The notes beneath the pieces are model-generated. The model made no database searches and was not told the DNA's origin. It was given only the letters and a program-made list of their open reading frames with translations. 64,000 bases of DNA from assembly GCF_018402695.1 (NCBI RefSeq), contig NZ_JAGYIM010000019.1:124001-188000 (forward strand). The letters run 5' to 3'. Made by a program: the position numbers and the translations under genes. Origin of the DNA: Arsukibacterium sp. Lineage in GTDB: Bacteria; Pseudomonadota; Gammaproteobacteria; Enterobacterales; Alteromonadaceae. Shown here piece after piece: positions 18,939 through 27,528 of this stretch. The first letter of the stretch is position 1. Every line of letters begins with the position of its first letter.

Positions 18939-19607
18939 TTACGTTGCCGGGCACTGGCCGGCAGCTGCGGTTGGTTTCAGCGCAGCAATGGCCAGAATAT
19001 GGCCGCTGGGCGCAAACTGTAGTTCAACCCACTGCGGTTGCGGCACCGGCTCAAGCTGCATCAAAGCATTAAGTTCCTGTACCAGCTCAATTGCCACATT
19101 AAGCTGCAGATTATCGCACATTGCAATCTGCCACGAATCTTTATGCCGGGTCAGCACCCCTACCTCGCGCTGCATTGCACTGCTACGCTCACCAGCGCGC
19201 TGTAATTGCTTTTGCTGAGCCTGCAGCGTCTGTAAACGCTGCCGGGCAATTGTTGTTTCACTTTTTATTTCAGGATCGCCAGCTGCCGGCGCCGTTAAAT
19301 GGTGCCACTGTACTTGCGTTGCCGCACTGTTATCAGCCGTCAGATGGGTAATGGTATCAATCTGATAGTACGTCGGTAGCTTAGCAGGGTTAACCCAGCT
19401 AAGCACTAAGACTAAAGCCGCACAGCCAAGCGCCAGTTGCGAAAAATACCACCATGACCGCCAGTTACGCTGGCTGCGTGCTTGAATTGCCTGGCGCATA
19501 ATCCGCTGTTTTACTGCGCCAGGCAGGGGCTGCTCAGCTTTTAGTGCCTGATAAGCTTTGCTTAGCTGCTCGTCAGGCAATCTGGTGTCAGAATCAAACT
19601 TTGACAT
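18939..19607 (-). CDS. Putative membrane anti-sigma factor
   Basis: Protein of 222 aa beginning MSKFDSDTRLPDEQLSKAYQ, overlapping the sigma-factor stop by 14 bp. It has a short cytoplasmic N-terminus of about 55 residues, one membrane helix (LALGCAALVLVLSWV, residues 57-75), and a periplasmic domain with a predicted coiled coil rich in Gln/Arg (about 120-150). This topology and the position behind an ECF sigma gene fit an anti-sigma factor. No zinc-binding HxxxCxxC motif is seen, so the assignment rests on context. Confidence 0.65.
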   Translation of the reverse strand: MSKFDSDTRLPDEQLSKAYQALKAEQPLPGAVKQRIMRQAIQARSQRNWRSWWYFSQLALGCAALVLVLSWVNPAKLPTYYQIDTITHLTADNSAATQVQWHHLTAPAAGDPEIKSETTIARQRLQTLQAQQKQLQRAGERSSAMQREVGVLTRHKDSWQIAMCDNLQLNVAIELVQELNALMQLEPVPQPQWVELQFAPSGHILAIAALKPTAAAGQCPAT

Positions 19608-20190
19608 TATCCTCTCCCATAAAGTGGGCTAAGCGCTCCCGGGCATAGCGTAAACGGCTTTTAATGGTCTCTGGCAGTTCGCCGGTTATCTGGGCGATAT
19701 CGTCCAGGCTAAACTCTTCTAACTGCAACAATATCGCTTCACGTTGCAGCAGCGGCAGCGCCGCTAACCCCACGGCCAGCCGCTGTTGCTGTTGCAAACC
19801 TGCCAGCTGGTCGGCAAGAGTATCCTGGTGGCTACTGTCAGCCGGTCCGCCAATCTGGCCGTCCTGCCACTCCGTTAACTGCCAGCGCTGTTGTTTACGT
19901 AACTCATCTACCAGGGCATTTCTGGCCAGGGTAAACAGCCAGGTTTTAAAGCGGCTTTCTGCCCGGTAGCTCTGGCGGTTTTCCAGTACTTTTAACCAGC
20001 ATTGCTGACTGATATCAGCTGCCAGTTCGGCATCGGCCTGCCGCAATAAAAAGTGATATAAATCATCACCGCATTGCATTATCAGCTGCTCCAGCCATTG
20101 CAACTGACCACTTTGCTGAAACTGTTGCATCAGCTCATCGGCACAACTGCTGCGGTTAAACCAGGGCGGAAGTATTACAGACCATGCCAT
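19594..20190 (-). CDS. ECF-type RNA polymerase sigma factor
   Basis: Extracytoplasmic-function sigma factor of 198 aa. Region 2 covers about residues 30-100 (AADISQQCWLKVLENRQSY, then SRFKTWLFTLARNALVDELR). Region 4 covers about 135-190 (LPLLQREAILLQLEEFSLDDIAQ, ETIKSRLRYARERL). The ATG at 20190 is preferred over an in-frame ATG at 20199 because AGAAGG lies 8 nt before it. It overlaps the putative anti-sigma gene. TonB is 68 bp upstream on the same strand. The inducing signal is unknown. Confidence 0.9.
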   Translation of the reverse strand: MAWSVILPPWFNRSSCADELMQQFQQSGQLQWLEQLIMQCGDDLYHFLLRQADAELAADISQQCWLKVLENRQSYRAESRFKTWLFTLARNALVDELRKQQRWQLTEWQDGQIGGPADSSHQDTLADQLAGLQQQQRLAVGLAALPLLQREAILLQLEEFSLDDIAQITGELPETIKSRLRYARERLAHFMGEDNVKV

Positions 20191-20258
20191 AAGCCACATC
20201 CTTCTGTTAACGACTGCTGACCATTGCCGGTCAACAACCTCTGGTGCCTGTTCTGAGC

Positions 20259-20891
20259 TTAGCCAGCATCAACAGTAAAATCGAGTACTACCTGCAAATT
20301 TGTCTGGCGAATTGCTTTACCATCAATTACTTGTGGCTGATACTTCCAACGGCGCAGTGCCCGGGCGGCTTCGCGGTCAAATACCCCTCTGGGCTCGGCT
20401 TGCAGTACTTCAACATCCGTAACGCTGCCACTTTCATCTATGCTGAACCGTAATTTCACCCAGCCACTAATGCCATCCCGCAGCGCCGCTACCGGAAAAC
20501 GGGGTTCAACCCGTACCACTGGCGTTGCTGTTTGATCCCTACCGGCGCCAAAACCTGTTAGATCAGTTTTCAGTTGCGGTGGCGCGACTTTAAAGCCGGG
20601 CCCGGGTATAGCAACATTGGTTACTTCCACTGGTGTACGGGGTGCCTGCTCGGGCGGTACCACAGCCGGTGGCGGTGGCGGCAGCGGTTTTACCACTACC
20701 GGCGGGTCTTCCGGGTTAACAAACAGTTCAACTATTGGCAATGCTGTCATTACCGGGCGTTCTGCAAGCGGTGGCTTTATCAGCAGGTACATAATAACAA
20801 ACAAGCTGAACGTCACTAACGCGGCCAGCAGCATACTGCTAATCATCCGGTTGAAGGTGGTGAAAGGGTTGGCGCAACTGATATTTTGCAT
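20259..20891 (-). CDS. TonB-family energy transducer
   Basis: Periplasm-spanning protein of 210 aa that couples the inner-membrane proton gradient to outer-membrane receptors. One N-terminal membrane helix (residues 14-40) is followed by a proline-rich linker (PLPPPPPAVVPPEQAP, near 68-84). The C-terminal TonB domain starts near 122 (VVRVEPRFPVAALRDGISG) and has the conserved RRWKYQP motif. Length is typical. No exbB or exbD is adjacent. Its ribosome binding site is inside an inverted repeat (20896-20931). Confidence 0.92.
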   Translation of the reverse strand: MQNISCANPFTTFNRMISSMLLAALVTFSLFVIMYLLIKPPLAERPVMTALPIVELFVNPEDPPVVVKPLPPPPPAVVPPEQAPRTPVEVTNVAIPGPGFKVAPPQLKTDLTGFGAGRDQTATPVVRVEPRFPVAALRDGISGWVKLRFSIDESGSVTDVEVLQAEPRGVFDREAARALRRWKYQPQVIDGKAIRQTNLQVVLDFTVDAG

Positions 20892-20895
20892 AGGG

Positions 20896-20931
20896 CATCC
20901 TCCGTGTTTAGTGATTAGACGCCGGAGGATG
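20896..20931 (-). promoter_or_regulatory. Hairpin enclosing the tonB-family ribosome binding site
   Basis: On the minus strand CATCCTCCG is followed after 18 nt by CGGAGGATG, a perfect 9-bp inverted repeat. The second arm contains the strong Shine-Dalgarno GGAGG, 7 nt before the ATG at 20891. When paired the site would be hidden, so this may be a translational switch. The sequence is seen directly; the switch is inferred. Confidence 0.5.
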
Positions 20932-20978
20932 GAATAAGGGGTTAAATTATTTTAGTTTTTTACTGGTTACGCCACTCT

Positions 20979-21302
20979 TTATTGATTACGCCATTGGGCA
21001 TGACACAAGCCATCGTGTTTTTCGCGGCTGAGTAAAATACGGGCCAGCACCTTATCGGGGTTACCATCCAGTCCGGTTAAGCCTATTTGTGCCTCGTAAT
21101 GCAGCTCTGGCTCTAAATCCTGCATTATCAGCTCTACCCACTCTACTCCGGGCAATACCAAATCCACATAGCCCCGCTGCTCATATTGCTGCTGATACTG
21201 GGTATAGTCTTCGGCGCTGAGATTATCCGCGGCCAGCTCTTCAAAAATATCAAACGCGTGATCGCACAGCTCATCCAGCGACCATAATTCTAAACCTTGC
21301 AT
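20979..21302 (-). CDS. yciU: YciU/HI1450-family putative DNA-mimic protein
   Basis: Small acidic protein of 107 aa in the UPF0263/DUF440 family, proposed from the HI1450 structure to mimic double-stranded DNA. Matches to the family include HAFDIFEELAADNLSAED near residue 15, the QYEQRGYVDLVLPGVEW stretch near 40 and ARILLSREKHDGLCHAQW at the end. Many Asp and Glu residues are consistent with the mimic idea. It is divergent from rlmA. Confidence 0.85.
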   Translation of the reverse strand: MQGLELWSLDELCDHAFDIFEELAADNLSAEDYTQYQQQYEQRGYVDLVLPGVEWVELIMQDLEPELHYEAQIGLTGLDGNPDKVLARILLSREKHDGLCHAQWRNQ

Positions 21303-21419
21303 AGTTCCTGCCTTGGTAAGTTCATTTACTCAGGTAATAATGCCGGCATTATAGCAAGCCTTTGCGCGCAAAGCTGCCAAGCTGTTACACTGCGGCCGTT
21401 TATCACAGCGGATTTTAAC

Positions 21420-22238
21420 ATGTATATTTGTCCACTTTGTCGCCAGCCACTTACGTTAACCGGCCGCCAGTATCGCTGTGCCAGTAACCACAGTTTTGAT
21501 CTTGCCAAAGAGAGCTACGTTAATCTGCTGCCGGTACAACAAAAAAACTCGAAAGATCCCGGCGATAATAAACTGATGATCGAGGCCCGCCGGGCATTTT
21601 TACAAAGTGCAGCGTATCAGCCGTTATCAGATGCAGTGAATAAACTGGTAATGCAGGCTGCACCGGCAACCGTGCTGGATTTAGGCTGCGGTGAGGGTTA
21701 TTACAGCGGTCGGTTACAACAGGCATTAAAACCGGCTGTGCGGCTATCTGGTATTGATATTTCCAAAGCAGCAGTCAAATATGCCGCCCGCCACTATCCG
21801 GCTATCCGGTTTGCTGTGGCCAGTGCTTACCAGCTGCCGTTTGCTGATAACAGCTTCGACAGCATAATCCGCATTTATGCCCCGTCAGATAGCAGCGAGC
21901 TGCAGCGGGTTATTAAGCCACAGGGCCGGCTAATCAGTGTTAATCCCGGCCCAGAGCATTTAATTGAAATGAAGCAAGCGGTGTACCGCGAGGTAAAACT
22001 GCACAGTGATCAAATTAAAGACCAGCCGGGTTTTCAGCATATTCAGCGGCAGCAATTAAGCTACCCGCTGCATATTACCGAGCCAGAGCAGCTGGATAAC
22101 CTGCTGCAGATGGTGCCACTGGCCTGGAAGTTTAGCAGCGACACCCGCCAGGCTTTTATTGCCACCACCCGCACTATCAGTATCGACTTTCTGCTGGACG
22201 TATATCAGTCAGATAAAACCGCCGATAAACCCGGTTAA
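21420..22238 (+). CDS. rlmA: 23S rRNA (guanine745-N1)-methyltransferase
   Basis: Methylates G745 in helix 35 of 23S rRNA. The start at 21420 gives MYICPLCRQPLTL, with the N-terminal zinc finger CPLC...CASNH. An upstream extension in the same frame has no family support. The Rossmann methyltransferase domain carries VLDLGCGEGYYSG near residue 87, and the conserved linker GDNKLMIEARRAFL lies near 50. Length (272 aa) matches E. coli RlmA (269). The stop overlaps the end of the convergent hydrolase gene by 4 bp. Confidence 0.93.
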   Translation: MYICPLCRQPLTLTGRQYRCASNHSFDLAKESYVNLLPVQQKNSKDPGDNKLMIEARRAFLQSAAYQPLSDAVNKLVMQAAPATVLDLGCGEGYYSGRLQQALKPAVRLSGIDISKAAVKYAARHYPAIRFAVASAYQLPFADNSFDSIIRIYAPSDSSELQRVIKPQGRLISVNPGPEHLIEMKQAVYREVKLHSDQIKDQPGFQHIQRQQLSYPLHITEPEQLDNLLQMVPLAWKFSSDTRQAFIATTRTISIDFLLDVYQSDKTADKPG

Positions 22239-23473
22239 CACTGCGTTTGGCCATCGCTATTCACGGTGCACTTAGCCAGCCGGGTTTTATCCTGCTGCTG
22301 CAACGTGGCAAACATGGTGGCCCAGAATCGGGGTGTCAGTTCATTTACCACATTCGACTCAGCATTCAGTAAGATTACCAGCCCCAGTTCACGCTCACGC
22401 GAGTAGGCCAGTTCAGCCCGAAAGCCCTGCACCCAGCCACCATGATAAATAAGTTGCTCGCTGCCAAACTGATATACCCGCCAGCCCAACGCATAATGGG
22501 CGTCGTTAATGTAATTACGCCATTGTGCCCGGCGCAAATCACGCGGCGTTTTTACCCGCTTTTTTACAATTTTATCCAATACCTGTTGCGGCATCACCTG
22601 CGGGTAATAACCCAGCTGGGCAATCAGCCAGTGGCTTAAATCAATAACACTGGCATTCACCCCAGCCGCCGGGGCAAACCGATAGTAATTTTGGTTTACA
22701 TTGCGTGAATGCCAACGGCCACGGGCCCGGATATGCGGGCTGGCCCGGTTCTCATTCAGCAAATAAGCTTCTAAGCCGACTGACGCTGTCGGCAGTTGCA
22801 ATGGCTCAAAAATGTTTTTCTTCAGTAAGCTGGCGTAATCACTGCTGGTGGTCTGGCTTATTATTGGCTCAATTAAACTAAACAGCACATTCTGATAACC
22901 ATAACACTGGCCCGGGTTACACAACGGGTCTATTTTCTGAAACTGCGGCATTATCCGCTCAGGCAAAATATTCGCTTCAATCAGGTTATCGTAGGCATTA
23001 GGCATAACGCCACTGCTTTGCGACAATAAATGCTCAATTTTCAGCTGCGGATTGTACAGTGCATTTTTAAAGGAAAACTCCGGAATATATTGCACCACCG
23101 GCTCGTCCCACTGAAAATGGCCCCGCTGTTCCAGCAGACTGGCTAAACCGGCAGCAAAAGTTTTTGACACTGAGGCAATCCGGAATACGGTGTAGGGGTC
23201 AACGGCTTCATCGCCATCAATATCTCGTACCCCATAACCTTTGGCACTGATAATTTTGTTCTGATAGACCACCGCATAGGCAGCACCGGGAATGCCATGT
23301 TCAGCCATCTGCTGATTAAAATAGCGATCAAACTCTGCTAATTCGGTTGCAAGTAACCCTGTCGCCACCGTTTGTTCAGCAAGCTGCCCACTAGCAGCTT
23401 GCTGCGCCTGGCTTGGTACCGGCCATGCCAACATTAAATTCATCAGTACTACAGCTGAAAATACCCGAATCAA
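22235..23473 (-). CDS. Secreted beta-lactamase-like serine hydrolase (S12/class C fold)
   Basis: Exported hydrolase of about 412 aa in the serine beta-lactamase-like/D-aminopeptidase group. The nucleophile motif SVSK lies in VFRIASVSKTFAAG and the Tyr motif in QCYGYQNVLF. A C-terminal HGGW motif takes the place of KTG. A TTG start at 23473 is chosen because TGAGGTG lies just upstream; it gives a clean signal peptide ending in SQA, and the longer in-frame ORF (to 23512) would overlap the protease gene. It follows the protease stop by 7 bp, so the two are probably cotranscribed. Confidence 0.85.
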   Translation of the reverse strand: MIRVFSAVVLMNLMLAWPVPSQAQQAASGQLAEQTVATGLLATELAEFDRYFNQQMAEHGIPGAAYAVVYQNKIISAKGYGVRDIDGDEAVDPYTVFRIASVSKTFAAGLASLLEQRGHFQWDEPVVQYIPEFSFKNALYNPQLKIEHLLSQSSGVMPNAYDNLIEANILPERIMPQFQKIDPLCNPGQCYGYQNVLFSLIEPIISQTTSSDYASLLKKNIFEPLQLPTASVGLEAYLLNENRASPHIRARGRWHSRNVNQNYYRFAPAAGVNASVIDLSHWLIAQLGYYPQVMPQQVLDKIVKKRVKTPRDLRRAQWRNYINDAHYALGWRVYQFGSEQLIYHGGWVQGFRAELAYSRERELGLVILLNAESNVVNELTPRFWATMFATLQQQDKTRLAKCTVNSDGQTQC

Positions 23474-23480
23474 AATCACC

Positions 23481-26195
23481 TCAAAATTGTTTATACCGGC
23501 CGCCTCCGGCACCTCGCCAGCCTACCCGGGCTCTGGCGCCTAACAAAAGCAGTAGTACAGCAAAACTTAAGCTGCCACCACTACCCTGGCTGCCGTCATC
23601 GCCAGTACCACCACCGCCGCTACTACCTGCAGGGTTTATTTGCACCGTGGTGTTACTGCTGCTTTGGCTGACACCATCATCAGCAGTAAAGCTAAACACC
23701 AGGCTGCTACTGCTGCTGACTGTTGGCGCGGTAAAACTGGCCGTCAGACTGGTCGCATTGCTTAATGTCACCGTCGGACCGGAAAGTTGCTGCCAGCGAT
23801 AACGTAAAAAATCATTATCGCTGTCCGTTGCCGTGGCCTGCAATTGTACTGTGCTGCCGCTGTTCGCCGAAATACTCCCGGGCGTCGTTACCTGCGGGCT
23901 GCTGTTGGCGCAATTGGTGTTGCGCTCCAGCGTGGCAATAGCCGCCAGCCAGCTGGAAAACGCCAGATTGCGGGGCGGGCACAACTCAGTATTCTGGTAA
24001 CTAAAAGCCGTTAAACGGGCCAGTTCAATAAAATTCTGCGGCAAGGTACCACTAAAATTGTTATCAGCCAACCACAGTACCTGTAAATTAGTCAGTTCAG
24101 CCAGTGCTGCCGGCAGTGCGCCGGCAAGCTGATTAGACTCAACAAACAACCGCTGCAAACCCGTTAACTGGCCAATGCTGGCTGGCAAGCCACCGCTGAA
24201 ATTATTAAAAGACAGGTCAAGCTGGCGCAAGCCGCCAAGCTCACTGATGGTAGCGGGAATAACGCCGGAAAAGCCGTTTTGCCAGAGGCTTAAACGTTGC
24301 AAAGTCGTCAGTTGCAGTAGAACCTCAGGGAAACTTCCGCTCAGGCTGTTAAAGCTTAAGTCCAGCTCGGTTAATTCGCTCAGGGCGCTTAATGCCGCCG
24401 GCAATTCACCGCTCAGGTTGTTATTACTCAAATCGAGGGCGGTTATCTGGCCATTACTGCACGTGACGCCCCCCCAGTCACAGACGGCGGTATCCGGGTC
24501 CAGCCAGCCCTGGTTATTCAGCCAGCTCTGACCCAGGGTATCGTAATATAGTTGCACCAGCGCGTTACATTGGTTTTGCGGAACATCAAGGTTGCTATGT
24601 TCGGCGCAAAAGTTGTCATTGCGTGGCAGCACCCTCACTACCGAGTCGGCGAACTGCAGTTCGGTAGCCTGGCCGCTAAACAACCACTGGCCGCTGAAAA
24701 TGCCATCCGGATTATCAGCAGTCTCAGTCAGCGCGATCTGCTCGCCGCTCTGGCTATCGGTTACCGCCGGCAACAAACTGTTACCATTGCAATCAATGCT
24801 TAGCACCTTAATATCCAGAGTACTACCGGGTAGCAGATACACCGTGTCAGGTGCAGGTGAAATACGCCGCGCAGCAGCTGGCTGACACGTCAGCACACCG
24901 CTATCAGCCGCCGGACTGGCTTCGCTGCGACTGGCCAGCAGCAATTTACCGCTCAGGGTATGGTCTCTGATCAACGGATCATCGCTGACTTTACCACTAA
25001 GCAACAATCTGGCCCGCAGTGCTCGCCAATCCAGCCCCGGCTCTGCCGCCTTTACCAGCGCAACCAGACCCGTTACCACCGGTGCAGCCATTGACGTACC
25101 CGCTACCGCCCGGTAGCTGTCCGCTAAATCAGTGGTCAGAATGGCAACACCAGGGGCAGTGACATCCACCCAGTCCCGGCCATAGTTACTGAATGATGCT
25201 TTAGTTTGCTGCTGATCGTGCGCCGCGACACTAATAATGTTAGCTAAATCGTACGCCGCCGGATAAAGCGGGCTCTGGTTGCCACTATTGCCGGCACTGG
25301 CAATAAATAAAATACCGGCATCTTGCTGACGTTTAATGGCCTCATACAATGCCTGCGACTGACCGGGCCCACCCCAGGAGTTATTGCTGGCAATAATATT
25401 AACGCCACTATTCTGTTTTAAGTCTGTTACATAATCCAGGCACGCAATGGCGTCACTGACAAAACCACTGCCGGTCTCATCCAGAAACTTACAGTTAAGC
25501 ACCTGCAACTGCCAGTTAACCCCGGCAACGCCCAGGCCATTATTGGTTGCCGCGCCAATAATGCCGCTTATCTGGGTACCGTGACCGTCTTCATCTAACG
25601 GATCACTGGTGTTGTTTGCACTGTCAATGCCGAAAATATCATCAACGTACCCGTTACCGTCATCATCCAGACCATTGGCGCTTTCCTGTGGGTTGCGCCA
25701 TAAGTTGGCCTGCAAATCCGGGTGCTGGTAGCTCACCCCGGTATCAATTACCGCAACCACTAACTGCGGATCGCCGGTTGTTTGCTGCCAGAATTGCGGC
25801 GCATTAATGCCTTGCAGCTGGCTCAGGTGCCATTGCTGGCTGAACTGCGGATCGTTTGGAATTTGCTGCTTGTGCAGCGGGTAGTCAGGCTCGACGAAGC
25901 GAACCCCGGGCAGGCGGCGATAATACGCCAGCGCCTGCGCCAGCGTTGCCCCGTCATCCAACGTAACCCGCAGCAAGCCAGATACTGCATGCTGCTTCCC
26001 AGATACCCCGACAGCCTCAACCCGGCTGGCATATTTGCTGGCGAACTGGCGCTGAACAGCTGGAGCTGACGGCTGGTTAACTGCACTGTACTGCAGATCA
26101 GTGGCAACTATTAATCTGGTTGGCTGTGCCGTCGCTGGCAATACAACCATGGCTGCAAAAGCCAGTAGCAATAACTGTGTCAAAAACCTTGGCAT
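23481..26195 (-). CDS. Subtilisin-like serine protease with leucine-rich repeats and GlyGly-CTERM tail
   Basis: Large exported protease of 904 aa. Order of parts: signal peptide (1-23, ending ATA), an inhibitor-like prodomain (about 30-105), and a peptidase S8 domain (about 125-400) with the triad in VAVIDTGVS, DEDGHGTQISG and AGTSMAAPVV. A mixed region follows. About six leucine-rich repeats (about 575-725) have the plant-type form NxLSGxLPxxL. Next comes a PKD/cadherin-like domain (about 770-860). A Gly/Ser-rich stretch, a hydrophobic helix and an Arg-containing end form a GlyGly-CTERM signal, processed by rhombosortase in other proteobacteria. Confidence 0.9.
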   Translation of the reverse strand: MPRFLTQLLLLAFAAMVVLPATAQPTRLIVATDLQYSAVNQPSAPAVQRQFASKYASRVEAVGVSGKQHAVSGLLRVTLDDGATLAQALAYYRRLPGVRFVEPDYPLHKQQIPNDPQFSQQWHLSQLQGINAPQFWQQTTGDPQLVVAVIDTGVSYQHPDLQANLWRNPQESANGLDDDGNGYVDDIFGIDSANNTSDPLDEDGHGTQISGIIGAATNNGLGVAGVNWQLQVLNCKFLDETGSGFVSDAIACLDYVTDLKQNSGVNIIASNNSWGGPGQSQALYEAIKRQQDAGILFIASAGNSGNQSPLYPAAYDLANIISVAAHDQQQTKASFSNYGRDWVDVTAPGVAILTTDLADSYRAVAGTSMAAPVVTGLVALVKAAEPGLDWRALRARLLLSGKVSDDPLIRDHTLSGKLLLASRSEASPAADSGVLTCQPAAARRISPAPDTVYLLPGSTLDIKVLSIDCNGNSLLPAVTDSQSGEQIALTETADNPDGIFSGQWLFSGQATELQFADSVVRVLPRNDNFCAEHSNLDVPQNQCNALVQLYYDTLGQSWLNNQGWLDPDTAVCDWGGVTCSNGQITALDLSNNNLSGELPAALSALSELTELDLSFNSLSGSFPEVLLQLTTLQRLSLWQNGFSGVIPATISELGGLRQLDLSFNNFSGGLPASIGQLTGLQRLFVESNQLAGALPAALAELTNLQVLWLADNNFSGTLPQNFIELARLTAFSYQNTELCPPRNLAFSSWLAAIATLERNTNCANSSPQVTTPGSISANSGSTVQLQATATDSDNDFLRYRWQQLSGPTVTLSNATSLTASFTAPTVSSSSSLVFSFTADDGVSQSSSNTTVQINPAGSSGGGGTGDDGSQGSGGSLSFAVLLLLLGARARVGWRGAGGGRYKQF

Positions 26196-26279
26196 CAGAT
26201 CACCCCGCTATCGGTTTATTATTTGTACAGTAAGCTATACGCCCGAACAAGCTTATCCGATGCATCAGGGTATACCAGC

Positions 26280-26696
26280 TTAAATAAACGCCAGCACCAG
26301 CAAGCGAATCCAAATAAGCCATAACACCAGGCAGCCAAGCAAAAACACCCGAAAACGCAACCGCACATTGTTACTACCGGTATGAATAATGGCATGCCAG
26401 TAACGCAACGCGACAAATACCGTACTCATAACCAGAAAAGTTAAATCAGCCAGGCCAAACTGTAAGCAGAACAGCACACTGAAAATAAATAGCATCGGCA
26501 TCTGAAACTGATTATCAAAATTGCGGCTGGTGGCAATCACTTGCTCGTTAGCTCCCGTTAAATCCATGGTCCGAAAGGCGCTCATATTTATTTCTTTGGT
26601 TTTCGCCGCCTTAATCCGCCGCCGTCCCATTAAAATCATCACTATGCTGGTTAGCAATACCTGGGCAAACACCGGCAGTAACATCAATTTTTCCAT
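26280..26696 (-). CDS. MAPEG-family membrane protein
   Basis: Integral membrane protein of 138 aa with four hydrophobic segments and the MAPEG pattern: an N-terminal helix followed by basic loop GRRRIKAAKTKE, then SRNFDNQFQMPMLFIF and VALRYWHAIIHTGSNNVRLR. Family members include glutathione-dependent membrane enzymes; bacterial members of this type are mostly uncharacterised. It is divergent from tdk. Confidence 0.85.
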   Translation of the reverse strand: MEKLMLLPVFAQVLLTSIVMILMGRRRIKAAKTKEINMSAFRTMDLTGANEQVIATSRNFDNQFQMPMLFIFSVLFCLQFGLADLTFLVMSTVFVALRYWHAIIHTGSNNVRLRFRVFLLGCLVLWLIWIRLLVLAFI

Positions 26697-26868
26697 CAGA
26701 TTTTCCTGTTTGTTAGTTAATTAGCGGTTATACACTTAATAAAGTCACCGGCAAAGTATGCCTGTTAGCGCCGTCAAAGCCAATCGCCGGCAGCCAGCGT
26801 TTACAGTTATGCTTGCTTTCGCTATTCTTAGCCGTCAATTTTCAGGGTTATTTTCAGGAGCCTGGCCA

Positions 26869-27453
26869 ATGGCCCAACTCTATTTCTATTACTCGGCAAT
26901 GAATGCCGGTAAATCTACTTCCTTGTTGCAAAGTGCCTATAACTATCAGGAACGGGGCATGACCGTTGCCATATACACCGCCGCGCTGGATAACCGCTTT
27001 GGGCTGGGTAAAGTCAGCTCGCGGATTGGCCTGGCGATGGACGCCCATATCTTTGACCCGCAGTTTAACTTTAGTTCGCATGTGCAGCAGCTTAAAGCTG
27101 AAGGCAGGCTGGACTGCGTGCTGATTGATGAAGCGCAGTTTCTTAGCAAAACGCAGGTGCGCCAGCTTACCGATATTGTCGATGAGCTGAATATACCGGT
27201 ACTGGCGTTTGGCCTGCGCACCGACTTTCTGGGCGAAACCTTTGCTGGCAGCGAAGCCCTGCTGGCCTGGGCCGATAAATTAATCGAGTTAAAAACCATC
27301 TGCCATTGTGGCCGCAAAGCGAACTTTGTGGTGCGGCTGGACGCCAATGGTAACGCCGCCACTGCCGGCAGCCAGGTACAAATTGGTGGTAATGAAAGCT
27401 ATGTCTCCATGTGTCGCCAGCATTTTAAACAGTTAGTCTGGCAACAGGCGTAA
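26869..27453 (+). CDS. tdk: Thymidine kinase
   Basis: Phosphorylates thymidine in the pyrimidine salvage pathway. The start at 26869 follows CAGGAG by 7 nt and gives [20 protein letters not shown], including the P-loop; the longer in-frame ORF is not supported. The Asp-Glu switch VLIDEAQFL lies near residue 84, followed by [12 protein letters not shown] and the zinc-binding CHCGRKA. The C-terminal half of the zinc site is CRQHF. Length (194 aa) is typical of the TK1 family. Confidence 0.95.
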   Translation: MAQLYFYYSAMNAGKSTSLLQSAYNYQERGMTVAIYTAALDNRFGLGKVSSRIGLAMDAHIFDPQFNFSSHVQQLKAEGRLDCVLIDEAQFLSKTQVRQLTDIVDELNIPVLAFGLRTDFLGETFAGSEALLAWADKLIELKTICHCGRKANFVVRLDANGNAATAGSQVQIGGNESYVSMCRQHFKQLVWQQA

Positions 27454-27528
27454 ACCCTGTTCGTCTGTTGGCAAAGTTGCCTTAAACGCTCAATCCGTTA
27501 TAGTTAGAAAAAACAGATATAGTGATTT

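Noticed and set aside
26758-26868. Longer N-terminus for thymidine kinase
   Set aside because: The P-loop normally lies close to the start, and the ATG at 26869 has a good ribosome binding site; the upstream 37 codons look non-coding.
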